Counted from the first letter of the stretch, positions 9,093 through 20,351 are shown. The stretch: 64,000 nucleotides of DNA from Myxococcales bacterium (GCA_016794525.1 JAEUJY010000118.1:1-64000), one strand, 5' to 3'. Numbers and translations: made by a program. The notes: a model not told the origin generated them from the sequence alone.

Positions 9093-9569
9093 CTACGGAC
9101 AGGCGCCGAACGCCGGCAGCGTGACGTCGCCCGATCCCAGGACCGTCACCGTCGTCGTCGCGCACCGGGTCGGCGTCTGCTGCCCCGGCGTGTAGATCCC
9201 GGCGGTCACGGTGTAGGTGCCGTCCGGGATCGTCGCCACGCCGGTCAACGTGCACGGATCGGCGCCCTGGGTCTGGACCGCGGCGACGAAGCTGAACGGA
9301 TCGGAGGTGACCGGCTGGCAGATGTTGCCGAGCGGGCCACCCTCGAGCCGGGTCACGAACGCCAGCACGATCTGGTTGCTGGCGCCGGTGATGCCGTTGC
9401 CCCGGATCCACACCTGGCCGGCGGCCGCGTCGAGCGCCTGCGGCGGCGCGTCGGCCGCCGCGTCGATCGGCCGATCGTTCGCGTCGCTCGCGGCGTCGAT
9501 CGGCGCGGCGCTCTTTCCACAGCCCGCGGCCACGACCAGCACGACCACACTCCAGGCATGATTCGACAT
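9093..9569 (-). CDS. exported lipoprotein of unknown function
   Basis: A 158-residue lipoprotein. A short N-region and hydrophobic core end in the lipobox VVAAGC (Cys17). An Asp/Ala-rich tether (about residues 20-50) follows, as is common in Haliangium-type lipoproteins. The C-terminal about 105 residues look like one beta-sandwich with three cysteines in addition to the lipid Cys, so disulfides are possible. I recognise no family. It is divergent from htpG; the 176-base gap between them holds both promoters. Confidence 0.75.
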   Translation of the reverse strand: MSNHAWSVVVLVVAAGCGKSAAPIDAASDANDRPIDAAADAPPQALDAAAGQVWIRGNGITGASNQIVLAFVTRLEGGPLGNICQPVTSDPFSFVAAVQTQGADPCTLTGVATIPDGTYTVTAGIYTPGQQTPTRCATTTVTVLGSGDVTLPAFGACP

Positions 9570-9745
9570 GAGGCCTCCCCCCGAGGTTGTTGCCCGATCG
9601 TACGCGCCGCCCCCGCTGGTTCCCAGCGCGACCGGCTGCGGTGCCGGGTCGCGGGCCGCGCCGTGGCGCCGGGCGCCGGAATCTCGCGGGTTTGGGCCCG
9701 GGGGGGCTTGCGCGGCGGGCGCGGCGAAACTATCGAAACGGCACC

Positions 9746-11635
9746 ATGACCCAGGGCGCCGAACGTCACGAATTCCAGGCCGAGGTGAAGCAGCTCCTCG
9801 ACCTGATGGTCCACTCGCTCTACTCCGACAAGGACATCTTCCTCCGCGAGCTGGTGTCCAACGCCTCCGACGCGCTCGACAAGCGCCGCTTCGAGCAGGT
9901 GGCCCGGCCCGAGCTGGCCGACGCCGCCGCGCTCGAGATCCACCTCGCGGTCGACGCCGCCGCCCGGACGCTGACCATCAGCGACAACGGCATCGGCATG
10001 AGCAAGGAGGAGGTGGTCAAGAACATCGGCACGATCGCGCGCTCGGGCACCAAGGAGTTCCTGGCCCAGCTCAAGGCCGCGGCCGCCACCGACGCGCCCG
10101 GGCTGATCGGCCAGTTCGGCGTCGGCTTCTACTCGGCGTTCATGGTGGCCGACCGGATCACGCTGGTGACGCGCAAGGCCGGCACCGACGGCGCGACCCG
10201 CTGGGAGTCGACCGGCGACGGCACCTACACGATCGAGGACGCCGAGCGCCCGAGCGCCGGCACGTCGATCACGCTGCACCTCAAGGCCGCCGACCCCGAG
10301 CACGGCCTGCACGACTACGCCACCGAGTCGATGCTGGCGACGATCGTCAAGCGCTACTCGGACTTCGTCGGCTACCCGATCCGGATGGCCAAGGCCGACG
10401 GCGAGCTGGGCGAGCCGCTCAACTCGCAGAAGGCGATCTGGGATCGGCCCAAGGCCGAGGTCACCGAGCAGGAGTACAAGGACTTCTACCGCCACGTGTC
10501 GCACGACTGGACCGATCCGCTGCGGTCGATCCCGGTGCGCATGGAGGGCACGTTCGAGGCCTACGCGCTGTTGTTCCTCCCCGAGAAGGCGCCGTTCGAC
10601 CTGTACAGCCCGGAGATGAAGCGGGGCCTGCAGCTCTACGTCAAGCGGGTCTTCGTGATGGACGAGTGCAAGGAGCTGTTGCCGACCCACCTGCGCTTCG
10701 TGCGCGGCGTCGTCGACGCCCACGACCTGTCGCTCAACGTGTCGCGCGAGATCCTGCAGAAGGATCGCCAGATCCAGCTGATCAAGAAGCAGCTGGTCAA
10801 GAAGGTGCTGGGCGCGCTCGACGAGATGAAGCGCGACAAGCCCGACGACTACCGCACGTTCTGGACCGCGTTCGGCCCGGTGCTCAAGGAGGGCCTGGCC
10901 GGCTGGGACACCCAGGACAAGGACAAGCTGCTCGACCTGGTCGTGACCCACTCGACCAAGCAGCCCGACGGGCTGGTCTCGTTCGCCGACTACGTCGGGC
11001 GGATGAAGGAGGGCCAGGACGCGATCTACTACCTGACCGGCGCGTCGAAGGACGCGGTCGCGCGGTCGCCGCTGCTCGAGCGGTTCGCGAAGGCCGGCCA
11101 CGAGGTGCTCTTGTTCAGCGATCCGATCGACGAGCTGTGGCTGGAGAACGCGCCGCGGTTCGGCGACAAGCCGCTGGTGTCGATCGCGCGCGGCGACATC
11201 AAGCTGGGCTCGGACGAGGAGCAGCAGGCCGAGGAGGCCAAGCGCGACGAGCGCAAGGCCGAGCTGGCCGACCTGTTGATCGCGATGCGCGCGGCGCTGC
11301 AGGAGGACGTCAAGGACGTGCGGCTGTCGACCCGGCTCACGACGTCGCCGTCGTGCCTGGTGGCCGACGCCGACGACATGACGCCGCGGATGCAGCGGAT
11401 GATGGCGCAGCTGGGCCACGCGGTGCCGGCGGTCAAGCCGGTGCTCGAGATCAACGGCGACCATGCGCTGATCGGCAAGCTGCGGGTGCTGCACCTCGAG
11501 CACAAGGACGACCCGCGCATCGGCTGGTGCGCGCGGGTGCTGCTGGGCCAGGCCCAGCTGGCCGACGCCGGCGAGGTCGCCGCGCCCGAGGCCTACAACC
11601 AGGCGGTCGCCGAGCTGATGCTGCGCGCGGTGTGA
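9746..11635 (+). CDS. htpG: Hsp90-family chaperone HtpG
   Basis: A 629-residue cytoplasmic ATP-dependent chaperone that remodels client proteins. N-terminal GHKL ATPase motifs are complete: ELVSNASDA (Glu and Asn for ATP and Mg), DNGIGM and GQFGVGFYS. The middle-domain catalytic Arg region (SLNVSREILQ) and a C-terminal dimerisation domain follow. Length matches the family. ATG at 9746 places the start right before the usual ETxxFQAEVKQLL-type beginning (ERHEFQAEVKQL). No CIRCE element is visible upstream. Confidence 0.97.
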   Translation: MTQGAERHEFQAEVKQLLDLMVHSLYSDKDIFLRELVSNASDALDKRRFEQVARPELADAAALEIHLAVDAAARTLTISDNGIGMSKEEVVKNIGTIARSGTKEFLAQLKAAAATDAPGLIGQFGVGFYSAFMVADRITLVTRKAGTDGATRWESTGDGTYTIEDAERPSAGTSITLHLKAADPEHGLHDYATESMLATIVKRYSDFVGYPIRMAKADGELGEPLNSQKAIWDRPKAEVTEQEYKDFYRHVSHDWTDPLRSIPVRMEGTFEAYALLFLPEKAPFDLYSPEMKRGLQLYVKRVFVMDECKELLPTHLRFVRGVVDAHDLSLNVSREILQKDRQIQLIKKQLVKKVLGALDEMKRDKPDDYRTFWTAFGPVLKEGLAGWDTQDKDKLLDLVVTHSTKQPDGLVSFADYVGRMKEGQDAIYYLTGASKDAVARSPLLERFAKAGHEVLLFSDPIDELWLENAPRFGDKPLVSIARGDIKLGSDEEQQAEEAKRDERKAELADLLIAMRAALQEDVKDVRLSTRLTTSPSCLVADADDMTPRMQRMMAQLGHAVPAVKPVLEINGDHALIGKLRVLHLEHKDDPRIGWCARVLLGQAQLADAGEVAAPEAYNQAVAELMLRAV

Positions 11636-11650
11636 GCGGGCGCGGGCCGG

Positions 11651-12736
11651 CTACCGCGCCCAGGTCACGCTCAGCGTCGTCGTGATCGCCAGGCGCCGCG
11701 ACTGGGCGGCGGCGTCGAGGTACCACAGCCCGAGGCCGCCGACCGCGGCCACCAGCCGGGCCGCGCCGAGCCGGCGCTCGCCGACCAGCTCGACCTGCGC
11801 GCTGGCCATCGGCCCGAGCGTGCGATCGGCGGTGCGCAGCGCCGGCGGCGTCGCCCCGTCGGGCTGCCGCCGCCGCCAGAACGACGCGCCGTCCTGCAGG
11901 TAGCCGCGGGCGACGACGCCGAGCCGCGCATCGCCGGCCAGCGCGCGGCGGGCCTCGACGGTGGCGGTCGCGCTGTGGAGGTCCCAGTCGTCGAGGTAGC
12001 CGCGGGCGCTGGCCGCACCGACCCAGCGCTCGCCGATCGCGCGGCGCACCCGCACGGCGGCGGCCAGCGCGCGCCGCACCGCCGGCGTGGCCTCGGGCCA
12101 GCGGGTGAAGGTCGGCTGATCGAGCGCGTGGACCAGCACCGTGCGGTACGGGCTGCCGTGCCAGCCGTCGGCGAGGCGCGCGTCGACCGCGAGGTCGGCG
12201 ATCGTGCGGCGATCGATCAGCTGGGTGGCGGTCACGAGCAGCCCGCCGCCGCGGCGCTCGCCGACGAACATCGGATCGCCGACCGCGGTCGCGCGATCGA
12301 GCTCGAGCTGGCCGCGCAGCGCCAGCGTCGTGTTGCGCTGGGCCAGCTCGACGGTCGCGGTCGCGTCGCCGCGCACGACGTCGTAGTCGTGCTCGTGCGA
12401 GACCAGCGCGCCGAGCCGCAGCGCCGCGCGGTCGCGGGGCCAGGTCGTCACGCCGAGGCCGGCCTCGACCCGCCGCTCGGTGACGGCCCGCGGGCTGGCC
12501 GAGGTCATCACGTCGACCGACGCCGCCGACACCGCGTCGACCGCGACGTCGACGTCGACGCCGAGGCGCGCCGCGGCGACCTGACCGTGGGCCGACGGCG
12601 ACACCACGGTCAGGTGATCGTCGTCGGCGTAGACCCGCAGCGTGCCGCTGACCTCGTCGGGCGGCGGCTCGGCGTGGGCGACGCTCGCCGCGGCGACCAC
12701 CAGCGCGAGCGCGCCGCGACTCAGTTGCAGCCGCAC
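11651..12736 (-). CDS. DUF3570-family outer-membrane beta-barrel protein
   Basis: A 361-residue exported protein. It has a signal peptide (hydrophobic core ending AHAEPPP at about residue 22), then repeated amphipathic strands ending in a C-terminal WAR, as in outer-membrane barrels. SHEHDYD and the neighbouring GGGCGCN lipoprotein mark it as DUF3570. The start is a GTG that overlaps the end of the DUF4266 gene by 16 bases. DUF3570/DUF4266 pairs are usually seen with redox proteins; here the third partner is a multihaem cytochrome. Its role as a pore or conduit is inferred. Confidence 0.8.
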   Translation of the reverse strand: MRLQLSRGALALVVAAASVAHAEPPPDEVSGTLRVYADDDHLTVVSPSAHGQVAAARLGVDVDVAVDAVSAASVDVMTSASPRAVTERRVEAGLGVTTWPRDRAALRLGALVSHEHDYDVVRGDATATVELAQRNTTLALRGQLELDRATAVGDPMFVGERRGGGLLVTATQLIDRRTIADLAVDARLADGWHGSPYRTVLVHALDQPTFTRWPEATPAVRRALAAAVRVRRAIGERWVGAASARGYLDDWDLHSATATVEARRALAGDARLGVVARGYLQDGASFWRRRQPDGATPPALRTADRTLGPMASAQVELVGERRLGAARLVAAVGGLGLWYLDAAAQSRRLAITTTLSVTWAR

Positions 12737-12933
12737 CCGCCGCCTCCGGCGCCGGTCGCGCCACCGCTGCCCTCGCTGACCTCGCGGGTGTGCTCGTCGG
12801 CGCGCTCGAGGGCGGGCCAGGTGGGCGCGGCCATCGCCGGGTCGGCCAGCCGCTGCCGCTGGTGCGGGCGGACCCGGACGCAGCCGGTCAGCGCGAGCGC
12901 GAGCGCGGTCGCGAGGATCGCCGCCCGCCTCAT
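12721..12933 (-). CDS. DUF4266-family small lipoprotein ending GGGCGCN
   Basis: A 70-residue lipoprotein with lipobox ALTGC (Cys18), a conserved RLADPAM stretch, and the diagnostic Gly-rich tail ending GGGCGCN. The two C-terminal cysteines are the conserved feature of DUF4266 and may bind a metal or cofactor. The ATG at 12933 overlaps the stop of the upstream cytochrome gene, and the end overlaps the DUF3570 start, so the three genes are translationally coupled. An in-frame ATG upstream at 12993 gives an N-terminal extension without signal-peptide character and was rejected. Confidence 0.85.
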   Translation of the reverse strand: MRRAAILATALALALTGCVRVRPHQRQRLADPAMAAPTWPALERADEHTREVSEGSGGATGAGGGGCGCN

Positions 12934-14252
12934 CGCACGCACCCGTAGCCCTGGGCGCGCTCCCAGCGGCGGGTCAGGGTCGGCAGCGTCCACCGCGGCA
13001 TCGCCGCGCGCACCGCGGGATCGAGCTCACCGGCGGCGATCAGCGCGTCGAGCTGATCGAGGCCGATCGGCTCGACGTGCACCGCCAGCTCGACGCGATC
13101 GGGCGCGCCGATCACGTCGTAGGTGCGCGACCGCGCGTGGTAGTAGCGCGGGTCGAGCGGGTCGACGGTGACCGCCGGCGGCAACAGCTCGCTGTCGATC
13201 GCCGCGACCTCCCACGGCACCTCGACCGTGCCGCCGTCGGCGCCGCGGAACCGGCTCGACAAGAGCCACAGCGACGGGTCGCGCGCCGCCGACACCACCT
13301 CGCCCGGCGCGAACCGCCCCGACGCGAACAGCACCTGGTCGCCGGCCGACGCGACCAGCTCGACCCACACCCGCCGCGAGTGCGTGACGCCGCTGGGGAA
13401 CGCGTGGCCGGCCTGGACGTTCTCGAGCGTGACCTCCGCGGCGACGCCGCCGCCCGCCGCGGTCACGCACAGCCGCGCGCTCAGCGCCGCCTGCAGATCG
13501 CGCTCGATGCCCGCCGCGAGGCGTGCGGTCTCGGGCCACGGGATCAGCGGCTGATCGATCCCCGGGAACTGGTGATCGTGGACGCGGCGGGTGGGCATCC
13601 CCGGCAGCGCGGCGGCCGGGCCGTCGCGGCCGATCATGTGGCAGGTCGCGCACGACAGCGGCGCGCGGCCGGTCGGGCCGACCACCGAGCCGGCCCACTC
13701 GCGGTAGGTCGACTCGACCGCGACGTCGCCGACCAGCACGTCGTGACACGCGCCGCACGCGTCCGACGAGGCGAGGCTGTCGCCGTCGAGCAGCCGCGAT
13801 CGCTCGCTCGCGTGGGCCGGGGTGTCGACCGGGTCGGCGATGCCGCCGCGCACGACACCGTCGTCGCTGCGGGTCAGCGCGCCGTTGTGGACCGCGGCGA
13901 CGCCGTCGATCGCGTGGCAGGCCCAGCAGCCCACGCCGCGCGCCGCGCGCGGCACGGCGTCGAGGTTGGTCCCGTCGGTCGTGAGGCCGAGCGCCAGCGC
14001 GGTCGGCGCGTGGCAGCCGACGCACAGCGACCCGAGCGCGCCGTTGGTGGCGCGCTGGCCGACGCGGTTGAGGGCGAGGAACACCGGGTCGTCGCTGGCG
14101 TAGGCGTGCACGCTGCCCGCCCACTCGCGGTAGTGATCGGGGTGGCAGCTCGCGCACGCCGCCGGATCGCGCATCGCCTCGGCGTCGAGCCCGTCGCGCC
14201 AGCACGCGGCCAGCGCCAGCAGCAACGACGCGATGGGCCAGGCGCGCGGCAT
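12930..14252 (-). CDS. five-haem cytochrome c lipoprotein
   Basis: A 440-residue exported protein. LLALAAC is a lipobox (Cys17 from the ATG at 14252). Five CxxCH haem-binding motifs follow: CASCH, CVGCH, CWACH, CGACH and CATCH, all in the N-terminal half. WxxSVHA-type segments near motif one resemble the cytochrome c554/NapC-like multihaem group. The C-terminal half is haem-free and beta-rich. A GTG at 14273 would add seven residues; the ATG gives the cleaner signal sequence. First gene of the operon with DUF4266 and DUF3570 genes, which suggests electron transfer at the outer membrane. Confidence 0.88.
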   Translation of the reverse strand: MPRAWPIASLLLALAACWRDGLDAEAMRDPAACASCHPDHYREWAGSVHAYASDDPVFLALNRVGQRATNGALGSLCVGCHAPTALALGLTTDGTNLDAVPRAARGVGCWACHAIDGVAAVHNGALTRSDDGVVRGGIADPVDTPAHASERSRLLDGDSLASSDACGACHDVLVGDVAVESTYREWAGSVVGPTGRAPLSCATCHMIGRDGPAAALPGMPTRRVHDHQFPGIDQPLIPWPETARLAAGIERDLQAALSARLCVTAAGGGVAAEVTLENVQAGHAFPSGVTHSRRVWVELVASAGDQVLFASGRFAPGEVVSAARDPSLWLLSSRFRGADGGTVEVPWEVAAIDSELLPPAVTVDPLDPRYYHARSRTYDVIGAPDRVELAVHVEPIGLDQLDALIAAGELDPAVRAAMPRWTLPTLTRRWERAQGYGCVR

Positions 14253-14300
14253 CGGACGCGGCGACGCTGGCACGCCGGCGCCGCGTCGACTTGACCGCGA

Positions 14301-14816
14301 TCAACTCGCGCGGGCGCGCCGCCGCGGCTTCGACGCCGCCGGGGCCCGCGCCGCGCTCAGCCTCGGGCCTGGCACCACCGCCATCGCCTCGCGCGGGACC
14401 GGCTGGCCATCTTCACCGAGCACGCGCACCCGCGGCAGCGGGCGGCCGGTGCGGCGGTCGATGACCAGCAGCGGCTCGTGGCCCGGGCCGAACACCCAGC
14501 GGTCGCCCCACTGGCGCAGCACGGTGATCGCGGTGAACAGGTCCTTGCCCTTGGCGGTCAGCTCGTACTCGTAGCGCGGGCCGTGGACGCCGGCGTCGAC
14601 GGCGACCAGCACGCCGTGGGCGGTGAGGTGCGCCAGCCGTCGGGTCAGGATGTTCTTCGAGATCCCGAGCCGCTGCGCGAAGTCGACGAAGCGGCGCACG
14701 CCGAGGAACGCGTCGCGGATGATCAACAGCGTCCACCAGTCGCCCAGGATCTCCAGCGATCGGGCGATCGAGCACGGCTCGCGGTCGAAGCGCCGGCGCA
14801 TGAAATCTTGTTGCAT
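14301..14816 (-). CDS. HxlR-family winged-helix transcriptional regulator
   Basis: A 171-residue regulator. CSIARSLEILGDWWTLLIIR at residues 15-34 is the HxlR signature, followed by RRFVDFAQRLGISKNIL (recognition region) and the wing. The early Cys (C15) matches the redox- or aldehyde-sensing Cys of several HxlR proteins. A basic tail closes the protein. It is divergent from the molybdopterin oxidoreductase with only 29 bases between starts, so it likely controls that gene and itself. A second in-frame ATG at 14801 would leave a palindrome (14807-14822) in the leader. Confidence 0.9.
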   Translation of the reverse strand: MQQDFMRRRFDREPCSIARSLEILGDWWTLLIIRDAFLGVRRFVDFAQRLGISKNILTRRLAHLTAHGVLVAVDAGVHGPRYEYELTAKGKDLFTAITVLRQWGDRWVFGPGHEPLLVIDRRTGRPLPRVRVLGEDGQPVPREAMAVVPGPRLSAARAPAASKPRRRARAS

Positions 14817-14822
14817 GACAAG
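14807..14822. promoter_or_regulatory. inverted repeat between HxlR gene and oxidoreductase gene
   Basis: The arms CTTGT and ACAAG are separated by six bases. The site covers the annotated HxlR start and lies just 24 bases before the oxidoreductase ATG. It is a plausible HxlR operator by position, but the arms are short and this assignment is inference. Confidence 0.35.
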
Positions 14823-14845
14823 ACCAGATTGTCCAGACTCGTCGG

Positions 14846-17095
<2,250 letters not shown>

Positions 17096-17119
17096 CGCAC
17101 CGGTCGCGCGCCCCGGCCG

Positions 17120-17677
17120 TCACAGCGCGCGCAGCGCCATCGGCCCGGTGACGCCGCGCGCGGCGAACCACCGGCGCGCGGCGGCGGCGTGCAGCGTGAA
17201 CGCGAACTCGTCGACGCCGTCGGGCCCGTAGACGACGCCGCGGCCGAGCGACTCGGCGTTGGCGACGAACGGCGCCAGGTCGGCGGCCACCACCGGCGCG
17301 CAGGTGGCGAACAGCAGGATGCGGTTGGGCCGCGGCGCGCTCGACACCGCGTCGAGCAGCGTCACCGACGCCGGATCGATCTCGACCTGCACCTCCTCGC
17401 GCACCTCGCGCGCGGCGGCGTCCTGCCAGCGCTCGTGGTCTTCGATGAACCCGCCGACCAGCGCCAGGCGGCCGCGGCCCGGCTCGATGCCGCGGCGCAC
17501 GACCAAGAGGCCGGTGCGCGCGCCGTCGATCACCGGCACCAGCGTCACCGCCACCGGGATCGGGTTGGCCCACACCTCGAGGCCGCAGCCGGGGTCGGGG
17601 CAGCGGCGCGGGTACGCGTCGCGCGCCAGGTACGCGGTCCCGCACGCCGAGCAGAACTGATCGCGGATGGGCGGCAT
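17120..17677 (-). CDS. Nudix hydrolase with N-terminal zinc ribbon
   Basis: A 185-residue protein. A zinc ribbon opens it (CSAC near residue 9, CPDPGC near residue 26), followed by a Nudix fold with the box GGFIEDHERWQDAAAREVREE. All box residues (G, E, REx2EE) are kept, so hydrolysis of a nucleoside diphosphate derivative is expected. The ribbon-plus-Nudix layout recalls NudC-like enzymes, but the NudC-specific SQPWPFPxS motif is not seen. I chose ATG 17677 (MPPIRDQF) over the extension to 17782 because the latter runs through the promoter region of the divergent PP2C gene. Confidence 0.88.
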   Translation of the reverse strand: MPPIRDQFCSACGTAYLARDAYPRRCPDPGCGLEVWANPIPVAVTLVPVIDGARTGLLVVRRGIEPGRGRLALVGGFIEDHERWQDAAAREVREEVQVEIDPASVTLLDAVSSAPRPNRILLFATCAPVVAADLAPFVANAESLGRGVVYGPDGVDEFAFTLHAAAARRWFAARGVTGPMALRAL

Positions 17678-17753
17678 CGCGGCCGAGCGTAGCCCGAACC
17701 AGTGGCGGTCCGAGGACTTGCGCGCGCCGGGGGGCGGGTCAGCCGATCGTCGC

Positions 17754-17787
17754 TTGACATCGTGTATGCCGGACACCATCATAGTGT
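17754..17787 (+). promoter_or_regulatory. putative promoter with overlapping palindrome upstream of PP2C gene
   Basis: A perfect TTGACA hexamer lies at 17754-17759. Seventeen bases later CATCAT (17777-17782) could be the -10. A 15-base imperfect palindrome, ACACCAT-C-ATAGTGT (17773-17787), covers it and ends three bases before the ATG at 17791. Transcription from such a promoter would begin within a few bases of the ATG, so the mRNA might be leaderless, and a bound repressor would block the -10 box. All functional statements are inference. Confidence 0.4.
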
Positions 17788-17790
17788 CAC

Positions 17791-18651
17791 ATGAACACGA
17801 TCTCGACCGTTCCCGACGAAGCCGCCCCGGCCCGCCTGTCCCCTGCGTCCGAGGCCGCCGCCCCCCGAGAAGTCGGTGGCGACCTGGCGATCGCGGCGGG
17901 CAGCGTGGCCGGGTGGGTGCATCGCCGGGTCGGTCGGCCCAACCAGGACGCCGCCCGGGTGCTGCGCACGCCCGACGGCGTGGCGATCGCGGTGTGCGAT
18001 GGTTGTGGCAGCGGCAGCCGCAGCGAGATCGGCGCGGCGATCGGCGCGCGGGTGTGGACCCAGGCGATCGCCCAGCGGCTGCGCGCCGGCGGCCCGATCA
18101 CCCCGGCCGACTTCGAGGCGCTGGCCACCGGCGTGCTCGAGCGGCTGGCGGTGGTGGCGGCGACGATGGGCGACGACCTCGCCGAGGTCACCCGCGAGCA
18201 CTTCCTGTTCACGTCGCTGGTGGCGGCGATCACCGACGATCAGGTCGCGGTGGCGGCGGTCGGTGACGGCGTCGTCGTGCTCGGCGACGTGGTCCACGTG
18301 CTCGGTCCGTTCGCCGACAACGCGCCGCCGTACCTGACCGAGGCGTGGTTCGGTCCCCCGCGCGCGCTGGCCACCTGGACCCGGTCGCGCCAGGAGATCG
18401 ATCGGCTGGTGCTGGCCACCGACGGGGCGATGCCGCTGGTGGCGGCGCCCGACGGCGGCGCCGCGCCGCGGCTCGACGAGCTGGCCGCCGAGGACGTGAT
18501 CTACAAGAACCCCTACGCGCTCGAGCGCCGGCTGCGGCTCCTGGCCGACGACGGCCTGCACATCGACTGGGACGCCCACCGCACCTACCGGCGCGGCGCG
18601 CTGCTCGACGACGACACCACCGCGGTGTGCGTGCGCTGGAGCCGGCCGTGA
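17791..18651 (+). CDS. PP2C-like protein phosphatase
   Basis: A 286-residue PP2C-fold protein. It has a disordered N-terminal 35 residues, then GRPNQDA, VCDGCGSG (metal-binding Asp and Gly-rich turn), VGDG, TDGAM and DDDTTAV, the ordered acidic motifs of bacterial PP2C phosphatases. It should remove Ser/Thr phosphates, probably placed by the kinase encoded next. Stop and kinase GTG overlap (GTGA), so the pair is translationally coupled. With the downstream vWA gene it forms a TerY-P-like regulatory set. Confidence 0.88.
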   Translation: MNTISTVPDEAAPARLSPASEAAAPREVGGDLAIAAGSVAGWVHRRVGRPNQDAARVLRTPDGVAIAVCDGCGSGSRSEIGAAIGARVWTQAIAQRLRAGGPITPADFEALATGVLERLAVVAATMGDDLAEVTREHFLFTSLVAAITDDQVAVAAVGDGVVVLGDVVHVLGPFADNAPPYLTEAWFGPPRALATWTRSRQEIDRLVLATDGAMPLVAAPDGGAAPRLDELAAEDVIYKNPYALERRLRLLADDGLHIDWDAHRTYRRGALLDDDTTAVCVRWSRP

Positions 18652-20351
18652 CCACCGTCGTGGTCGACGGCCAGCGCGTCGACGTCGGCCGGCTCGCGGT
18701 GCTGGGCCAGGGCGGCGAGGCCGACGTCTACGACCTCGGCGACGGCCGCGCGCTCAAGCTGTACAAGCGCCCCGACCACCCCGACGTCGTCGGCGATCCG
18801 GCGCGCGAGGCGGCGGCGGCGACCCGGCTGGCCGAGATCGAGGCCAAGCTGGTGGCGTTCCCGCGCGGCCTGCCGGCGGCGTTCGTCGCGCCGACCGCGC
18901 CGGTGCGCGCCAGCCGCGGCCGCGCGGTGGTCGGCTACGTCATGCCCAAGGTCGGCGGCGCGCCGATGTTCGCGCTGGGCGAGCCGCGCCACCGCCGCGG
19001 CGCCGCCACCGATCTGCGCGCGCTGGTCGGCGCGTTCCGCGATCTGCACGCCAGCGTGCGCGCGGCCCACGCCGCCGGCGTGGTGATCGGCGACTTCAAC
19101 GACGGCAACGTCCTGGTCGACGGCGACCGCTGCCACCTGATCGACGCCGACAGCCTGCAGTACGGCGCGTGGCGGTGCGCGATGTTCACCGACCGCTACG
19201 TCGATCCGCGGCTGTGCGATCGCGCCGCGCCGGCGCCCGCGCTGATCGCGCCCCACGATCGCGACAGCGACTGGTTCGCGTACGCGGTGATGCTGTTCCG
19301 CGCGCTGGCGTGGGTCGGCCCGTTCGGCGGCGTCCACCAGCCCGCCGATCCCGCGGCGCGGGTGGCCCCGGCGGCGCGCCCGCTGCGCGGCCCCAGCGTG
19401 TTCGCGGCCGACGTGGTCTACCCGCGCTCGGCGGCGCCGCTGGCTGGCCTGCCCGACGCGCTGGCCACCTACTTCCGCCGGGTCTTCGACGGCGGGCTGC
19501 GCGGCGAGTTCCCGCGCGGCCTGCTCGACGAGCTGCACCTGACGCGCTGCCCGCGCTGCGCGATCGACCACGGCCGCAGCCACTGCCCGGCGTGCCGGCA
19601 CCAGGCGCCGACGATCGCGATCACCCGCAGCATCGCCGCGCGCGCGATCGATCCGCGGCTGCTGCCGCGCGCGGTGTGGCCGGTGGGCGCGGCGCCGACG
19701 CCCGGCGCGCCGCCGGTGTGGCTGGCCGGCGCCGCGCTGATGCGCGCCGGCGCGCTCGGCCCCGAGCCGATCGGTCAGCTGGTCGCGGGCGCGTCCCACG
19801 CCTGGGTCGGCACCCAGTTCGGCGCCGGCTACTGGCGCGCCGGCGGCTTCGCGGTCGCGTTCACGTTCGCGCCCGGCCGCCGCGGCCTCGACGACCGCGC
19901 CCGGCTGCCGGCGCTGCGCGGGCGGATCGTCGCGCACGGCTGCGCGCTCGGCGACGACCGCGCGTGGCTGTGGTGGCGCGAGGCCGACGGCGGCCGCGAG
20001 CGCTACCTCGTGGCGTGCGTGCGCGCCGGCGCGGTGGTCGCCACCGCCGAGGCGCCGGTCGCCGACGCCGACTGGATGGTCGGCCTGGCCGGCGCGTGCG
20101 CGGCGGGCCCGTACCTGTTCGTCCCCACCGACGCCGGCATCGTCCGCGTCGAGTGCGACGGCGCGACCGCGCGCGTCACGCGGCGGTTCCTCGACACCGC
20201 GGCCCTGTGCGCCGCCGACGACGATCTCGTCGTCACCGCCGACGGCCTGGCGATCGCCAAGGCCGGCGCCCCGCTCACCCTGCCGACCGGCCCCGCGCGG
20301 GCCGTCGCGCTGTCGTTCACCGCCCGCCCCGCGGGCCAGGAGTCCTCATGA
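18648..20351 (+). CDS. Ser/Thr protein kinase-like protein with zinc ribbon
   Basis: A 567-residue protein starting at GTG overlapping the PP2C stop. The kinase fold covers about residues 10-290: GQGGEADVY glycine loop, ALKLYK (Lys), GVVIGDFNDGNVLV catalytic loop near residue 148 (Asp and Asn kept), and IDADS in place of DFG. A zinc ribbon (CPRC and CPAC, about residues 300-316) follows. The C-terminal 250 residues are beta-rich with repeated Trp/Gly motifs, perhaps a propeller sensing domain. Kinase plus ribbon plus PP2C partner matches the kinase of TerY-P triads. Cytoplasmic; substrate unknown. Confidence 0.85.
   Translation: MTTVVVDGQRVDVGRLAVLGQGGEADVYDLGDGRALKLYKRPDHPDVVGDPAREAAAATRLAEIEAKLVAFPRGLPAAFVAPTAPVRASRGRAVVGYVMPKVGGAPMFALGEPRHRRGAATDLRALVGAFRDLHASVRAAHAAGVVIGDFNDGNVLVDGDRCHLIDADSLQYGAWRCAMFTDRYVDPRLCDRAAPAPALIAPHDRDSDWFAYAVMLFRALAWVGPFGGVHQPADPAARVAPAARPLRGPSVFAADVVYPRSAAPLAGLPDALATYFRRVFDGGLRGEFPRGLLDELHLTRCPRCAIDHGRSHCPACRHQAPTIAITRSIAARAIDPRLLPRAVWPVGAAPTPGAPPVWLAGAALMRAGALGPEPIGQLVAGASHAWVGTQFGAGYWRAGGFAVAFTFAPGRRGLDDRARLPALRGRIVAHGCALGDDRAWLWWREADGGRERYLVACVRAGAVVATAEAPVADADWMVGLAGACAAGPYLFVPTDAGIVRVECDGATARVTRRFLDTAALCAADDDLVVTADGLAIAKAGAPLTLPTGPARAVALSFTARPAGQESS

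Noticed and set aside
9570-9745. CIRCE operator or heat-shock promoter before htpG
   Set aside because: No TTAGCACTC-type inverted repeat and no convincing -35/-10 pair could be found.
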